A stretch of 64,000 nucleotides of DNA from Papilionanthe hookeriana x Papilionanthe teres. Taxonomy: Eukaryota; Streptophyta; Magnoliopsida; Asparagales; Orchidaceae. Both the position numbers and the translations under genes were made by a program. The stretch covers positions 23,368,797 through 23,432,796 of the forward strand of contig CM040433.1 in NCBI GenBank assembly GCA_022702705.1. The letters are read 5' to 3'. The number at the start of each line of letters is the position of its first letter. The first letter of the stretch is position 1. Shown here in pieces: positions 1 to 11,770 of this stretch. Under the pieces are notes generated by a model. It was not told the origin of the DNA. It did no database searches and worked only from the letters and a program-made list of their open reading frames with translations.

Positions 1-3000
1 TAGCATCCCTGAACTTTTGCCTAACCTGACCTCGGCCAGCCGACCATCCCAGTCTCCGAAAAACACCAGGCTGAGAGGCTTAGGTGGATTCAAAAATTCA
101 AAATCAATTTGCTGAGCTGTCCCATTCCAATTAGACTCCATGGCTCTTCTTCTTCTCCCCTAGGCAGCTGATCCCAGCCCTAATTGCCCCTGGGAAGCCC
201 TCCAGCCCTGCCTATTTAAACACCACACCTTTCGGCCATGAGAGGTGCTGAACCTGACCTTAAGGAAACTCTGCCAAAATCACTCCAGAGCTCCTCCTAG
301 CCAAGAGAAGCTCATCCCCATTGTCCTCCTGCCCTGAATCCCCCCAGCTGAGCCCAATTTCTCAGCCAAAAATCAGGCCAGAAATAGGACACTCCCCAAT
401 TCTCCACCAAACTCAAATTAATTCCTCTCACACCTTCACCAGAGGTAGAGAAGGAGTTCCCCAGTGAAAGCCCCCTCTCCAGGCCACCCAGTTGCTCTAA
501 CCTTCAAGCTTTGAAATTGGATGTGGACACTTTCATACCTAGACAATTCCCAAGAGCCAAAGACTTCATTTAGAGCTTCTTTAGGTGCAATCGAAGGTGA
601 CACAACTCTCTGATTGAAGCTACACTTCTCAGAACAAAGGTATGGATCATTCCTTCCTCCCGAGCTTCCAGCAATTCTCCATTTCATTTTAGTTAATTTC
701 ATGACATGTTAACCATATGGATGTGTTCGTCTTCTCAAGACGAATCCATAGAGCATAAGAACTCAAAAATCCATTGAGAATCGAGGTAGATATTAGGGTT
801 AGAAGGTCGACGGTCACGGGTGCACACCAGTCGAAGACGAAGGCCAGCCGCCGTTGGATCGAGTGTTTATCGAATGAACGACTCAGATGGCGTCGGACGA
901 GGAGATGGAACGTGAACTGCGGACCGCGTGGCAGCTGAGTCGGATGGCGGCACCGAACCAGAAGACGACATGTGGAGTTCGATCAGCCGTAGGTTGACGT
1001 GGCGCCGACGTGGATAAGTAGGAAAATAGGGATTTTTCTGATTTAATTAAATAGCCAGAACTTAAAAAATTCATATCTTTGCATAGAAATATCATAAAAA
1101 TAAAAGAAAAAAACTCTCTTGCTCAGTGAACAGGGGAGAATAATGTGAAAAAAGAATTGAGTTAATTTGAAGTGTATTTTATTTTTAATTAATTATTTAC
1201 TCATTTCGGTATTTTAATTCTCTATTTGCATAGACATTTAGCATGACACCATAGGGCTTTTGAAGCCTCTAACTTGGGGAACATTCCCTGAATTCTTCAA
1301 GGTCAGAGGCCATCCCTATGACAAGTTATGTATTTTTCAAGTTCATGACATTGTTTTTGATATTTTAATTCCAAAAATTATCATGTTGCTTTAAAAATTC
1401 TAGGAAAATTTTGTGAAGTTCCTTAGGACCAGAGGACCCTAGGATAATTATGGTTTGAGTTAATTCATTAAGGATAACCCTAATTGGCCTAAATACTCAA
1501 AATTGAACTTTAATTAATTAGGATTAATCACACATCAAAATAACTTGAAATCAACTCTCCACTGATCTTTAGGATCAGAGGGACCTCACATAAAAATTTG
1601 AAGTCAATTGGAAATGTTTAACCCCACTAAATGGATTAATTAAGCCACATAATCAAAATTAAATTTTAAAAATTCATAACTCCAAAAATACAGTTAAAAA
1701 ATTCACCAAATTGATTTTGGGACTTCTCTGATATCATAAGATTTTAAGAAAAATAAAATTTGAATTTTCTAAAAATATTCATTTTTAAGCACATTTTAAT
1801 ATTTTTAATAATTAAAAAATAATAAAAATCACAAAAATAATGAAAATCATAAAAATGACATATTTGGTCCCCTAATCACTCAGGAATAAACTAAATATTT
1901 TTCCCAAGTCTCTAGGTTAAGATATTTAATTTTAAAGCCTTAAAACAATTTTTGAATTAAAAAAATGTATTTTCTAGCCTTCCCACTAAATTAATTCTAA
2001 TAAATCAAAGAAAAATCATAAAAATATAACTATTATTTCTCTGACTTTCTTGAGGTCAGAGAGATTTTTGAAAAATATAAAATCCATTTTTCAACTTTTA
2101 TTCTATTTTATAATTAATTAATACTCCAAAACTTAAAATAATTAAAATAAATAAAATATAATTAAAAAAATACCAAAATTGGTCCAAGTCGTCCTCTGGT
2201 CATTAGAAATATCCCATAATTTTCTTAAGGACAAAAAGTTTACCTTGGTCATGTTGGTGAATTTTCTTTGAAAACCCCTATTTTCTATTAAAAATAATTA
2301 TATAAATAAATTAAATTCAGAAAAATCACATTTTTCTCCTTTAATGTCTTAATTGACATGTGAGTTAAGTGGCATAAAAATTTTAAGTTCATTTAAGCTT
2401 AAATTAATGAGTTATAAAATAAATAAGCTTAAAAGGGGCATAAAAGTAATTAAAAGATTTTAACCCCTAATTAAAATTTTAGGTTTAATCAAAGTGGGGG
2501 TAAAATATCTGATTTTAACTTTCTCTTAGATGATTGAAACTTTGGGAAATCAAAGGGTAGGAACCCATTAATTACTTTAATAAACCAAAAAATGAAACTT
2601 TAATTAATTAAATAATTTAAATTTTGGAAGATTAATTAAAATTGGATTATTAAAATGGGGATATAATTTAAGAGGACACTGATTCTTTAATTTAAAAATC
2701 CCTAAATAAATCACTTAATAATATTTAACTCTTAAACTTAAGAGGATAAGTGGAATTAATAATTAAATGATTAAAAGTAAATAATTCTTAATTAAATTAA
2801 AACTTAAATCATTAAATAATTTAATAATCGATTAAAGCCTAAAATGTTAAATAATTAAAAAAGTAAATTAAAATATTTGAAACTAATTTAAAAAATCTTT
2901 TCAAAATAAACTTAAATCAAATTTGCAAAGTTTAAATAATTTTAAGACAACCTACCTTAAAAGATAATATAAAATTAAATTAATTAATATAATTAATCCA

Positions 3001-3579
3001 AATTAAATCAAATAAAATTTAATAAATAATTTGAACACCTCTTTTGACCTAAGTTAATCTAAAAAATTAAATTAACATAAAATTTTGATATCATTTATAA
3101 AAGGTTTAACTTAAATGAATCAAACACCATTCTAAACTTAAAATGATTGATTAAAATTTCATAATTAAATCACATTAAAGTAAATCATCAACTTTAACTT
3201 CTAATCATTAAGATCTTTAACAAATTAACTTGCCCATTGCCCCTGAAAGCTTTAAATCATTATAACTATTAAATGAAGCGTTAAGTGAAAAGTCACTACT
3301 CTCATAAGATAATCAAATGTCCTAAGTTCACTGAGCAAGGGAACAAAACTTAACTAAACCTTTGGATGATTAATTCACCTGTGAAATTAAATTCACTTGG
3401 ACTCAAAACTGTCCCAGAAGTATTGAAAAGATGTTTAGGATTTGTTCTAAGCACTTTCCCAATACGATGGGTAGTTTTAAAGAAAAATTGAACTTAATTG
3501 TTCTTTGGTGAAGAAAATCGTCCTTAACCAAAATCAAGAACCTAGGCATCATAGGAAATGACTAGCTATAGGATTAGGA
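1..3579 (+). mobile_element. Giant Ogre/Tat-like LTR, partial copy 1 (end of U3, leader, truncated intron-like interior)
   Basis: This segment aligns by eye with 5094-8550. Shared landmarks are a TATA-like TATTTAAA at 213-220, a leader around 420-640, a donor-like AAAG/GTATGG at 636-645, the hairpin at 726-744, a GC-rich stretch near 800-1015 and a long AT-rich interior with frequent AATTAA words. At about 3574-3579 (TTAGGA) it stops matching copy 2 and passes directly into the U3 of copy 2, so the acceptor-like site and U5 end are missing. Short ORFs here are chance readings of repetitive DNA. I infer a partial LTR joined to the next copy by recombination or duplication. Confidence 0.6.
726..744 (+). 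promoter_or_regulatory. Conserved hairpin just inside the intron-like interior, copy 1
   Basis: TTCGTCTT pairs with AAGACGAA over a three-base loop, giving an 8-bp perfect stem. It recurs at 5821-5839 and, with one base changed to a G-U pair, at 16400-16418. Its role is unknown. Position downstream of the donor-like site suggests RNA structure in the leader or intron. Confidence 0.5.
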
Positions 3580-5303
3580 ACAGCATAGTGAATGTCTAAA
3601 ATGAGTCTTCTCATGGCTTTTGTGAGCTTAATATGGCTTCATGGCTCAACCAGAATGATTTCATTTCACTTACACTTAATCAATCTTCATTTTCCCAAAA
3701 TTTCAATTTTTGACCCCCGGGGCCCTACACCTGTTAAACCTATCAAATGCCCTTGAAACTATCCAAAATTTGCAAATTTGCCTAAATTACCCAAAATTCC
3801 TCAAAATCAATCCTAAACATTTCCCACCACTCAAAGTGATCATCCATAGTCAAATACACCAAAATTTCCAAAAACACCCCCCAATACCCTCCAAATACCC
3901 AAAATGCCCTTCTTAACAAAAAAATCCATAAATTCCAAAAATTCCCAGAAAATTCCAGAAAATCCCAAATATTCCCAATTTCATTTTGTTCATCTACACC
4001 ATGGGCCAATTTTGTTAAATTACCCTACTTTTACCAAAACCCCAATTAACCCCAAACCTTTTCTAAAGCTTCCCTAACATCCCCACAAACAAAACACTAA
4101 CATAATTTGCCCAAAATTTAGACCTAAGCCCTACTCAATTTCAACCCAAAACCAAAATTTCCTAAATGGGCCTACACCCAAACCAAATCCAAATAGGCCT
4201 AAATCCCAAAATTAGAGCCCAACCAAAGTTGAAAACTCTTTGTGGCACTCCTATGAACATTTCTCAACATTAATTTTACATCAAATCTAACATTAGCCCA
4301 ACCTTAGCCCAAGTTAACCCAATTTGACCCACTTTGGCCCCTTTACCAAAAGTCCCAAATTAAATCCAATTCAACTCCAAATTATTCCAAACCAATTCCA
4401 AATCATTCATGACACATCCCTAAACTAAACCCAACATTTGTTTGGCCCAAGCCTTTACCAAACTTTCATCCTAAAATCCATTTTAAAATCCAAAAGCCCA
4501 CTTCCCTAATCCATTTTAAAAGCCCATTTCCACTAAATTTTAAAGGCCCAAACTTCATGCTAAAGCCCATATGACATTCTTTTCATCACCCCATTAATTG
4601 ATATCATCCCTTAAGACCTAAATCAATCATCAAATAATCCTAAATTAGGCCTCATGCCAAAATCACCCATAAAATCCCAAAAATTCAAAACCTTCTTTCA
4701 TGTAAATGAGCAAGCTTTGTCCCAAGCCACATGGAGCCATGAGCAAGCCATTTACAAGCCATATGAAGTCATGGAAGGTTTGACATGTGACCAAGCCATT
4801 AATGGCAAGAGGAGGGTCCCCCTTTCCTAATCCTTCATTAAACCTTTTTAACCATAACCATGTCACACACTAAACCAAGTTTAGCCACCTCACCATGGAT
4901 GGGGACTTCACCACTCCATGGCAGCTGACCCAACTGATCCCCCTGGCCCAAAATCAGACCATGGGAAGGTGAACCAAGCCCAAATACATGGGTTGACCAA
5001 ATTGAACCTAAAATGAGCCTCTCCCCATTCCATTTCAATTCACCACCTTTACACATGGCCAACTCCATCGACTTCACCATTGCCAAGCCCCGCCCTCACC
5101 GGTCAAGATGGTGACCCGACCTGGCTGGCCGACCACCATAGCAGCCGGAAAACCCCATGGCCGAGACCTTGGGAGGAGCCCAACATTGAAATTCCATCTT
5201 GCTGAGCTGCCCCATGCCCAATGGTTGCCATGGCTGTTCTTCCCTTGACCTAAGCAGCTGATCTAAACCATTAAACCCCCCTGGGAGGCCCTCCAACCAC
5301 TCC

Positions 5304-5311
5304 TATTTAAA
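5304..5311 (+). promoter_or_regulatory. TATA box of the giant LTR, copy 2
   Basis: TATTTAAA sits in a conserved context (CTCCnnCC before, CACCAC after). The same box occurs at 213-220, on the minus strand at 12690-12697, and as TATAAATA at 15892-15899. By distance the RNA would start about 30 bases downstream, which places the U3/R boundary near 5335. No transcript evidence is available. Confidence 0.55.
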
Positions 5312-5820
5312 CACCACCTCCTCTCGGCCAAGGGGGGCATTAAAACAAACCATACAAAAACTCTGCCAAAATCATTCCAGACTCTCCCCACACCCGGAGA
5401 ACTTGATCCCCACCGAAATCCACCTCGCCATTTCCTCTCGCGAGCTCAATTTCGGAGTTGAAATTCAAGCCCAAAACCAGGACACTTCACCACAGGTGAG
5501 TCAATCCTCAAATTGATTGACTCTACACATTCACCGGACCAAGAGGAGAAGTTTCCCAGTAAAAGCCCCCTCACCAGGCCAGCTATTGCTTCTAGCCTCC
5601 AAGCTTGGTGATCGGCTGTGGTCACTTTTGTACCTAGGCAATTCACCAGGCCAAGGGACTTCATTTGGAGCTTGCTTGGACCCAATCGAACGTGACACAA
5701 CTTTCAGATCGAAGCTTCACTTCTCTGAGCAAAGGTATGAGCTCTCTCTTCCTCCCAAGCTTCTGGAGATTCTCCATTTAATATGAATCGATTTCAATGC
5801 ATGTTTACCGTATGGATGTG

Positions 5821-5839
5821 TTCGTCTCTTCAAGACGAA
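5821..5839 (+). promoter_or_regulatory. Conserved hairpin, copy 2
   Basis: TTCGTCT at 5821-5827 pairs with AGACGAA at 5833-5839 across a five-base loop. It lies 86 bases downstream of the donor-like GT at 5735. See the copies at 726-744 and 16400-16418. Confidence 0.5.
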
Positions 5840-7844
5840 TCCATAGAGCATAAGAACACAAAAATTCATTGAGAATCGAGTGAGTTCTTAGGGTTTTAGT
5901 GTGGACGGTCACGGGTGCACACCAGTCGTAGACGATGACCAGGAGCCGTTGGATCGCTCGTGTATCAGATGGATGGCTAGGATCGCGTCGGACCGGAAGA
6001 TGTTACGTGAAAGGCGGGCCCCGGGACTGCTGACTCAGATGGCGGCGCCCAATCACAGCGCGACACGCACCCCTTCAGAGCCGCCGAGGTTGACGCGGCG
6101 CCGCGTGGATAAGTAGAAAAATAGGGTTATTTTCCTATTTATTAAATACCCAGAACTTCAAAAATGCATAACTTTGTGAAGAAAAATTCCTAAAAATAAA
6201 ATAAAAATCCCCTCTTGCTCAGTGAACAGAGGAGAATAATGTGGAAAAGAAATCAAGTCATTTCATCAAGTATTTTATTTTTAATGATTTATTTACTCTC
6301 TGTGGTATTTTAATTCTCCATTTGCATAGAAAATTCACCATGGCATGAGACCATAGGGCTTTTGAAGCCTCTGATCTAAGGAACATTCCCAGAATTTTCC
6401 AAGGTCAGAGGCCATCCCTATGAGAAGTTATTGATTTTCCAAGTTCATGTTACTGTTTTGAGTATTTTAATTCCAATAATTAGCATGTTGAGAAATAAAT
6501 CCTAGAAAAATTTGGTAATGTTTCTTATGACCAGAGGAACCTAAGAAAAATAGGTTTTGAGTTAATTCACTTGGAACAACCCTAATTGGCCTAAATACCC
6601 AAACTTGAACTTTAATTAATTAGGGTTAACTACACATCAAATTAACTTGAACATAATTCTCCACTGATCTTTAGGATCATAGGAACATCACATAAAAATT
6701 TGAAGTCAATTGGACTTGATTAACCCCACCAAATGGGTTGATTAAGCCTCTTAAGCAAAATGGATTAAATTAAACTTTAAAAATTCATAACTCACAAAAT
6801 ACTTTTCAAAAGTTCACAAAAATGGTTTTGGAGCTTCTCTGATATCAGAGGAGCTTAGGAAAATTAAAATTGTAATTTTCTAAAAAAGTTGATTTTTATC
6901 ATTATTTTAATATTTTTAATAATTAAAAAATAAAAAAATCATAAAAATATTAAAAATCACCAAAATGTCACATTTTGAATTATAATCACTTAGGAACAAA
7001 CCAAATATTTTTTTTAAGTCCCTGGGATAAGATATTGAATTTTAAAGGCTTAATGTAATTTTTAATATTAAAAAAATGTATTTTCCAACCTTTTCACTAA
7101 AATAATTCTAATAAATCAAAGAAAAATCATAAAAATATAAAATTTATTTCTCTAGACTCCTTGAGGTCAGAGAGACTTATGAAAAATATAAAATCCATTT
7201 TTCAACTTCAATTTTATTTTAAAATTAATTAATACTCCAAAATTCAAAATAATTCTAATAAATAAAATATAATTCAAAAAATCACCAAGATTGGTTCAAA
7301 TGGTCCTCTAGTCATTAGGAGCATCCCATAATTTTCTTAAGGATAGAAACAATTCCTTGGTCATGTTATTGAATTTTCCTTGAAAACCCCTATTTTCCAT
7401 TAAAAATAATTACATAAATAAATTAAAAACAGAAAATCACATTTTCTCCTCTGATGTCTTAATTGACATGTGAGTGAGGTTACATAAAAATTTCAAGTTC
7501 ATTTGAGCTTAATTTAGTGAGTTATATAATTATTAAGCTTGAAGGGCAAAAGGGTAATTAAAAATTTCAACCCTTAATTAAAACTTTAGGATTAATCAAA
7601 AAGGGGAGGGTAAAATATTTAATTTTAAACTGATTTTGGATGATTGAAACTTAAATGATTGAGGGTAGAAACCTACTAACCATTTCAAATATAATTAAAA
7701 TAAAACTTTAATTAATTAGTTAATTGAAATTTTGGAAGAATAATAGAAATTGGAATTATTAAAGTAGGGATATTATTAAGAGGATATTTATTCTTTAATT
7801 TAAAAATCCCTAAATAAATCACTTCAATAATACTTAATTCTTAA

Positions 7845-8065
7845 TTAAAAAAATTAAAATAATAATCCAAATTAAAATTAAAATTAAATTAAGATTAAAT
7901 TAAAATTAAAATTAAAATTAAAATTAAAATTAAATTAAATTAAATTAAATAATATTAAATTAAAATTAAATTAAATCAAATTAAATTAAATTAAAATCAA
8001 ATCAAATTAAATTAAAATTAAATTAAATTGAATTAAAATTAAATTGAATTAAATTAAATTAAAAT
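7845..8065. repeat. Low-complexity ATTAA/ATTAAA tract
   Basis: About 220 bases consist almost wholly of repeated AATTA words with occasional C or G. The tract lies inside the intron-like interior of LTR copy 2. The corresponding part of copy 1 (about 2740-3010) is AT-rich but less regular, so the tract probably expanded after the copies diverged. Confidence 0.75.
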
Positions 8066-10205
8066 CATTTAACAACAAACCTAAATGAAATCATTAAAAA
8101 TTAAATCTAAAATAACTTGAACACTATTCCAAACTTAAACTAATTTTTTATAATTAAGACAAAATTAAAATTAAATCATTAAGTTTAAATCATTAAAATA
8201 CTTAATAAGTTGATTTGCCTTTTTAAAGCTCTTATTATTATAACTCTTAAATGAGGTATCAAGTGAAGTGTTACTTCACTTATAGGATATTCAAATGTCC
8301 TAGTTCACTGAGCAAGAGAACAAAACTTAAACTCCTGGATGACTAATTCACTTGTATAATTAAATTCTCTTGGACTTAAAACAATCCTAGAGGTATTAAA
8401 AAGATGTTTAAGACTCGTCTTAAGCACTTCCTCAATATGATGGGATGTTTATAAGAACAATTGAACTTAATTGTTCTTTGGTGAAGAAAATCATCCTTAA
8501 ACCAAAACACAAGAACCTAGACGTCATAGGAGATGACTAGCTATAAGATTAGGACTTTGGTAGACAACCAAAACCTTTCCCTTAGCTTTGCCTAGGTACT
8601 TGTTGAAACATTTAAATGTCCTAACATGTGTTTTAAGTGCAGCTTGGGATGACGGGAAGACCCTCCAAGTACGCTTTTATTTTATTGCAATTTACTTTAT
8701 TGCAATTTACTTACATGCACTGTACTTTACTTTTCTTGCATGTTAAATAACAACTGTTGCATGAAAACCAAAACCTTTAGGATAGTCCCTGAACTGAAAC
8801 CAAAACTAAATTAAAAGTAATTACAAGATAAAAATCACCGCCACAACATTCCAAAATATAAAACAGCTCAAAATTTAATCACAAACAGAACAACAAAACT
8901 ACAATTACAACTAAATTAAAACGTCTCGTTGAATGATCGGGAATACCTCGGATGATGTAACCCACGTGTTGCTAACGGGATTTCCCACGATCTAAATGAA
9001 AGTGTGGAACTCATTCAGTTGAGTTTAGCAAATTCATCTGGACTAAGTGAATTCAATGAAAATAACAGTGTCGGGATGATGGAACCGTGGGATCTTAATC
9101 GGTTCTGTTTAAACAAATTTAAGATTTGTTTTAATTAAAATATTAAAAACACTTGGATTTTAAGATTTCTCTAAACCAAAACACTTCTCTCATCTCCTGA
9201 TTTATGACTTCTAAAACTAAACCTCTGCAATAACAAAGAGCTTGGAGCACAGTGGGCAGCACGGCCATCGTCATCTGCACAACTCGGGTCTACTTCAACA
9301 AAACCTTTCTTAGAATTAAATAACCAAGCCATAAGACTTCGAGGTAGTTTGCCTAGTGCAACATAAATCCTCAACTCTTCGTTAGGCATTTGCATAATCA
9401 TGTTATGTAAATTAAGCTCTAACCGGTCTTAGGACTCTGAGGTAGTCGTTTGGTACGACATAAACCCTCACATCTTCGAGGCTATTTGTATGATCATGTC
9501 ATGCTAATATAAGTCCTAATTAATTAAAAAATTAGCAGGATTGCAACATTAAACAAACTCTCAAATTGAAGCCAAGCAATAGGATAGTTTGGGAAGTTGC
9601 CAAGATTCTTCTTGGATCCCCAGCTTCTCCTACTTCTCTTCCTTTGGACTCTTGAAATAAACTGTTCCAAATTTGTTCCAATCCCTATTGAAATTTCCTA
9701 AAATCCAATCCTTTGAAAACCTTAAACTTTGAAATTCTTGAGAGCAAAACCATTGATGATTATCGAGAGTTTTCTTAAATGATTCCCGTCATTTAAGATG
9801 TAATTAACTATAGGGGCTTGCCCTTATAGGAAACTTTAAGAACCCAGGTAATATAAACCCTGCTTAATTCATTTATATTAAGAAGGGGAACTTGTCGGCT
9901 TATAAAATTGGTTCGCAGACCAAACAGATGTCACAAATCTTTTAGTTTATTTAATCGAGCCCATCATCAAGCAGTGTGTCTATTCTTCGGGATAAATACA
10001 CGGTTTGTGGTGCGGTGCTCGTTTATATAAACTATTTGGGATGTGAGATCAGTTTTATTTCATATCTTAAAATTTTCAAACTTAAAATTACTTTCAAAAA
10101 TCAAATACTACATTTCAAATTATTTAAATTAAATTAAAAAATTCGCAGCCAACTTCTGTAGGCGACCCCCCTTTTCAAAATACACAACCTAAAAATATGC
10201 CGACA

Positions 10206-11770
10206 CTTTAGTCTTTACCTAAGCACTTGTTGAAATATTTAATATGTGTAGCTTGGAATGACGGGAAGACCCTCCAGGTACGCTTTTATGTTTTTGCAAT
10301 TTACTTTATTACATTTTCTTTACCTACACTGTGCTTTACTTTTCTTGCATGATAAACAAGACTGTTGCATGAAAACCAAGACCTTTTGGATAGTCCCTGG
10401 ACTGAAACCAAAACTAAATTAAAAGTCACTACAAGATGAAATCCACCGCCACAACATTCAAAATATAAAACAACTCAAAATTTAATCACAAACAAAACAA
10501 CAAAATTATAACTTTAACTAAATTAAAACGACTTGTTGGATGATCGGGAATATCTCGGATGATGTAACCTACGTGTTACTAACGGGATTTCCCATGGTCT
10601 AAATGAAAGTGTGGAACTCATTCAGTTGAGTTTAGCAAATTCATCTGGACTAAGTGAATCCAATAAAAATAAAGATGACGGAAGGATGGAACCGTGGGAT
10701 CTTAACCGGTGTTGTTATAATATACTTTAAGATTTCCCTAATAAAACCTTAAAGACATTTGGATTTTAAGACTTCTCTAAACCAAAACACTTCTCTCATC
10801 CTTTGATTTAATACTTCTAAAACTAAACCTCTGCAATAACAAGGAGCCTGGAGCATAATGGGCAGCACGACCATCGTCATCAGCAAAACTTGTGTCCACT
10901 TCAGCTAAACTATTCTTAGAATTAAATAACCAAGCCATAGGATTCGAGGTAGTTTTCTTAGTGCAACATAAATCCTCAACCTTTTTGTTAGGCATTTGCA
11001 TAAATGTGTTATGCAAATTAAGCCCTAACCGGTCTTAGGACTCCGAGGTAGTCGTTTGGTACGACATAAACCCTCACATCTTCGAGGCTGTTTGTGTGAT
11101 TATATCATACAAACATAACTCTTAATTAATTAAAATTGGCAGGATTACAACATTAAATAAACTCTCAACTTGAAGCCAAACAATAGGATAGTTTGGGAAG
11201 TTGTCAAGATTCTTCTTGGATCTCCAGCTTCTCCTACCTCTCTTCCATTGGACTCCAAAATAAACTGTTCCAAATTTGAGCTAACCCCTTTTGAAATTCC
11301 AAAAATTCAATCCTTTGAAAACCTTAAACTTTAAAATTCTTGAGAGAAAAACCACTTATCATTATCGAGAGTTTTCTTAAATGATTCCCGTCATTTAAGA
11401 TGTAATTAACTATATGAGCTTGACCTTATAGGGAACTTTAAGAACCCAGGTAATATAAACCCTACTTAATTCCTTTATATTAAGCAGGGGAACTTGTCGG
11501 CTTATAAAATTGGTTTGCACACTAAACGGATGTCACAAATCTTCTAGTTTATTTAATCGAGCCCCATCATCAAGCGGTGTGTCTATTCTTCGGGATAGAT
11601 ACATGGTTTGTGATGCAATGCTCGTTTATATAAACTATCTGGGATGTGAGATCGGTTTGATTTCATATCTTAAAATTTTCAAACTTAAAATTAGTTTCAA
11701 TATCAAATGCTACTTTCTAAAATATATATATATTTAAATTAAATGTAAAACCTAAAAAAATACGCCAACA
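10206..11770 (+). mobile_element. Giant LTR copy 3: tandem duplicate of the U5-side part
   Basis: This block repeats 8581-10205 in the same orientation and follows it directly. It starts within the last 60 bases before the acceptor-like AG, reads CTTGGAATGACGGG at 10252, and ends CGCCAACA at 11770. It contains the same landmarks in order: the CCACAACATTC stretch, the string around 10610-10660, the motif block around 10940-11090, and the block at 11370-11680. Compared with copy 2 it lacks about 45 bases near the end, including the primer-site-like string. The 76- and 79-residue minus-strand readings at 9171-9401 and 10777-11016 are repeats of each other, not genes. Confidence 0.6.

Larger units (their letters stand above)
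5735..8642 (+). other. Candidate leader intron inside the giant LTR
   Basis: The segment starts GTATGA after AAAG and ends TGCAG before CTTGGG. A CTAAC motif, typical of plant branch points, lies at about 8620-8624, with a T-rich run between it and the AG. The minus-strand copy at 11771-15020 joins the two flanks directly (junction between 12267 and 12268) with nothing from this interval. Copy 1 retains the donor side (GT at 640-641), copy 3 retains an acceptor (AG at 10250-10251), and copy 4 retains an acceptor (CTTCAG at 19141-19146) preceded by a CTAAC. In copy 4 I could not find a convincing donor. Confidence 0.6.
3580..10205 (+). mobile_element. Giant Ogre/Tat-like LTR, longest copy 2 (U3 - leader - intron-like interior - U5)
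   Basis: This is the most complete plus-strand copy. U3 runs from about 3580 through a C-rich, gene-poor stretch to a TATA-like TATTTAAA at 5304-5311. The transcribed leader continues to AAAG at 5734, followed by a 2.9-kb AT-rich interior (5735-8642) bounded by GT and AG. The downstream part begins CTTGGGATGACGG and ends near GCCGACA at 10205. A degenerate primer-site-like string (GGCGACCCCC) lies at 10161-10170, so the true LTR end could be near 10150. The length fits the very long LTRs known in the Ogre/Tat group. No coding domain is visible inside. Confidence 0.6.

Noticed and set aside
3710..4009. Overlapping small ORFs on both strands in the U3 of copy 2
   Set aside because: The same stretch reappears inverted at 14180-14478 with the frames altered; it is noncoding LTR U3.
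7845..8065. Regular AT tract considered as a satellite or CRISPR-like array
   Set aside because: Unit length varies from 5 to 11 bases with no spacers; it is low-complexity expansion.
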